DNA from: Streptomyces physcomitrii
Lineage (GTDB): Bacteria > Actinomycetota > Actinomycetes > Streptomycetales > Streptomycetaceae
Assembly (NCBI RefSeq): GCF_012273655.1
Contig: NZ_JAAWWP010000006.1
Location: forward strand, 1 to 64,000
Direction: 5' to 3'
DNA: 64,000 bases
Positions 63,934 to 64,000 of the stretch are shown piece by piece. The notes under the pieces are model-generated. The model searched no databases and was not told the DNA's origin. It saw only the letters and a program-made list of their open reading frames with translations. Each line of letters begins with the position of its first letter. Positions within the stretch are counted from its first letter, which is position 1. Position numbers and translations under genes: made by a program.

Positions 63934-64000
63934 GTGGACACCCTGACCGCCCGCCCAGCCCCCGGTGATCCAGGACCGGCGGGGCCGCGACTCCCCGAGC
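63934..64000 (+). CDS. Start of a further gene, truncated by the window edge
   Basis: GTG 63934, with GAGGGATC upstream, opens 22 codons (VDTLTARPAPGDPGPAGPRL...) to the end. The position after a CDGSH gene suggests the iron-containing redox enzyme family commonly found there in Streptomyces, but the visible residues do not show it. Confidence 0.5.
   Translation, partial: MDTLTARPAPGDPGPAGPRLPE

Overview
The window is high-GC DNA with the strong third-position G/C bias, GTG/TTG starts, TAGNNT-type -10 boxes and tightly packed ATGA/GTGA-overlapping operons expected of Streptomyces or a close relative. All gene names rest on protein families recognised by eye; no database search was run.

Left part (1-31000): a beta-glucoside uptake and cleavage operon (solute-binding lipoprotein, two permeases, GH1 glucosidase) under a 37-bp palindrome next to a divergent ROK regulator; a PAS-SpoIIE phosphatase; a ribbon-helix-helix/Doc-like toxin-antitoxin pair; the biotin genes bioB-bioA-bioD with divergent bioF; an anti-sigma-type ATPase; an NlpC/P60 hydrolase behind a possible c-di-AMP riboswitch; a TetR regulator with a divergent membrane protein; a secreted S33 peptidase; a roadblock protein; thioesterase II; a DEAD/DEAH helicase; a two-gene ABC exporter; and an L,D-transpeptidase-like lipoprotein.

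Middle (31000-42200): a MarR-controlled ABC exporter, an MltG-like protein, a flavin monooxygenase, and a sulfonate operon (ssuC-ssuB-ssuA-ssuD) preceded by a cysteine-containing leader peptide with its own promoter; then YjbQ and a BlaI/M56 pair.

42253-57099 is the most unusual region. A five-gene operon encodes an AsnO/VioC-type Fe(II)/2-oxoglutarate hydroxylase, SbnB-like and SbnA-like enzymes (L-2,3-diaminopropionate chemistry), a type III PLP decarboxylase and a MATE exporter. Divergent from it is an Opp/Nik-type importer (binding lipoprotein, two permeases, fused double ATPase). Convergent with that importer is an FTR1/EfeU iron permease that runs in frame into a helix-turn-helix protein; beyond lies a pair of PAP2 phosphatases. 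Promoters here share two inverted-repeat motifs: an 18-bp GWCTACG-type palindrome (four copies, three promoters) and a GTWAGGGNNCCCTWAC-type iron-box-like element (three promoters). I infer a metal-responsive, diaminopropionate-based metallophore (synthesis, export, re-import) plus a linked iron permease. No NRPS or NIS synthetase is present.

Right end (57238-64000): a metallophosphoesterase, an Fpg/Nei glycosylase, a HAD phosphatase, a secreted FG-GAP protein, a HemK-like methyltransferase, a CDGSH iron-sulfur protein and the start of one more gene, with several short tandem repeats between genes.
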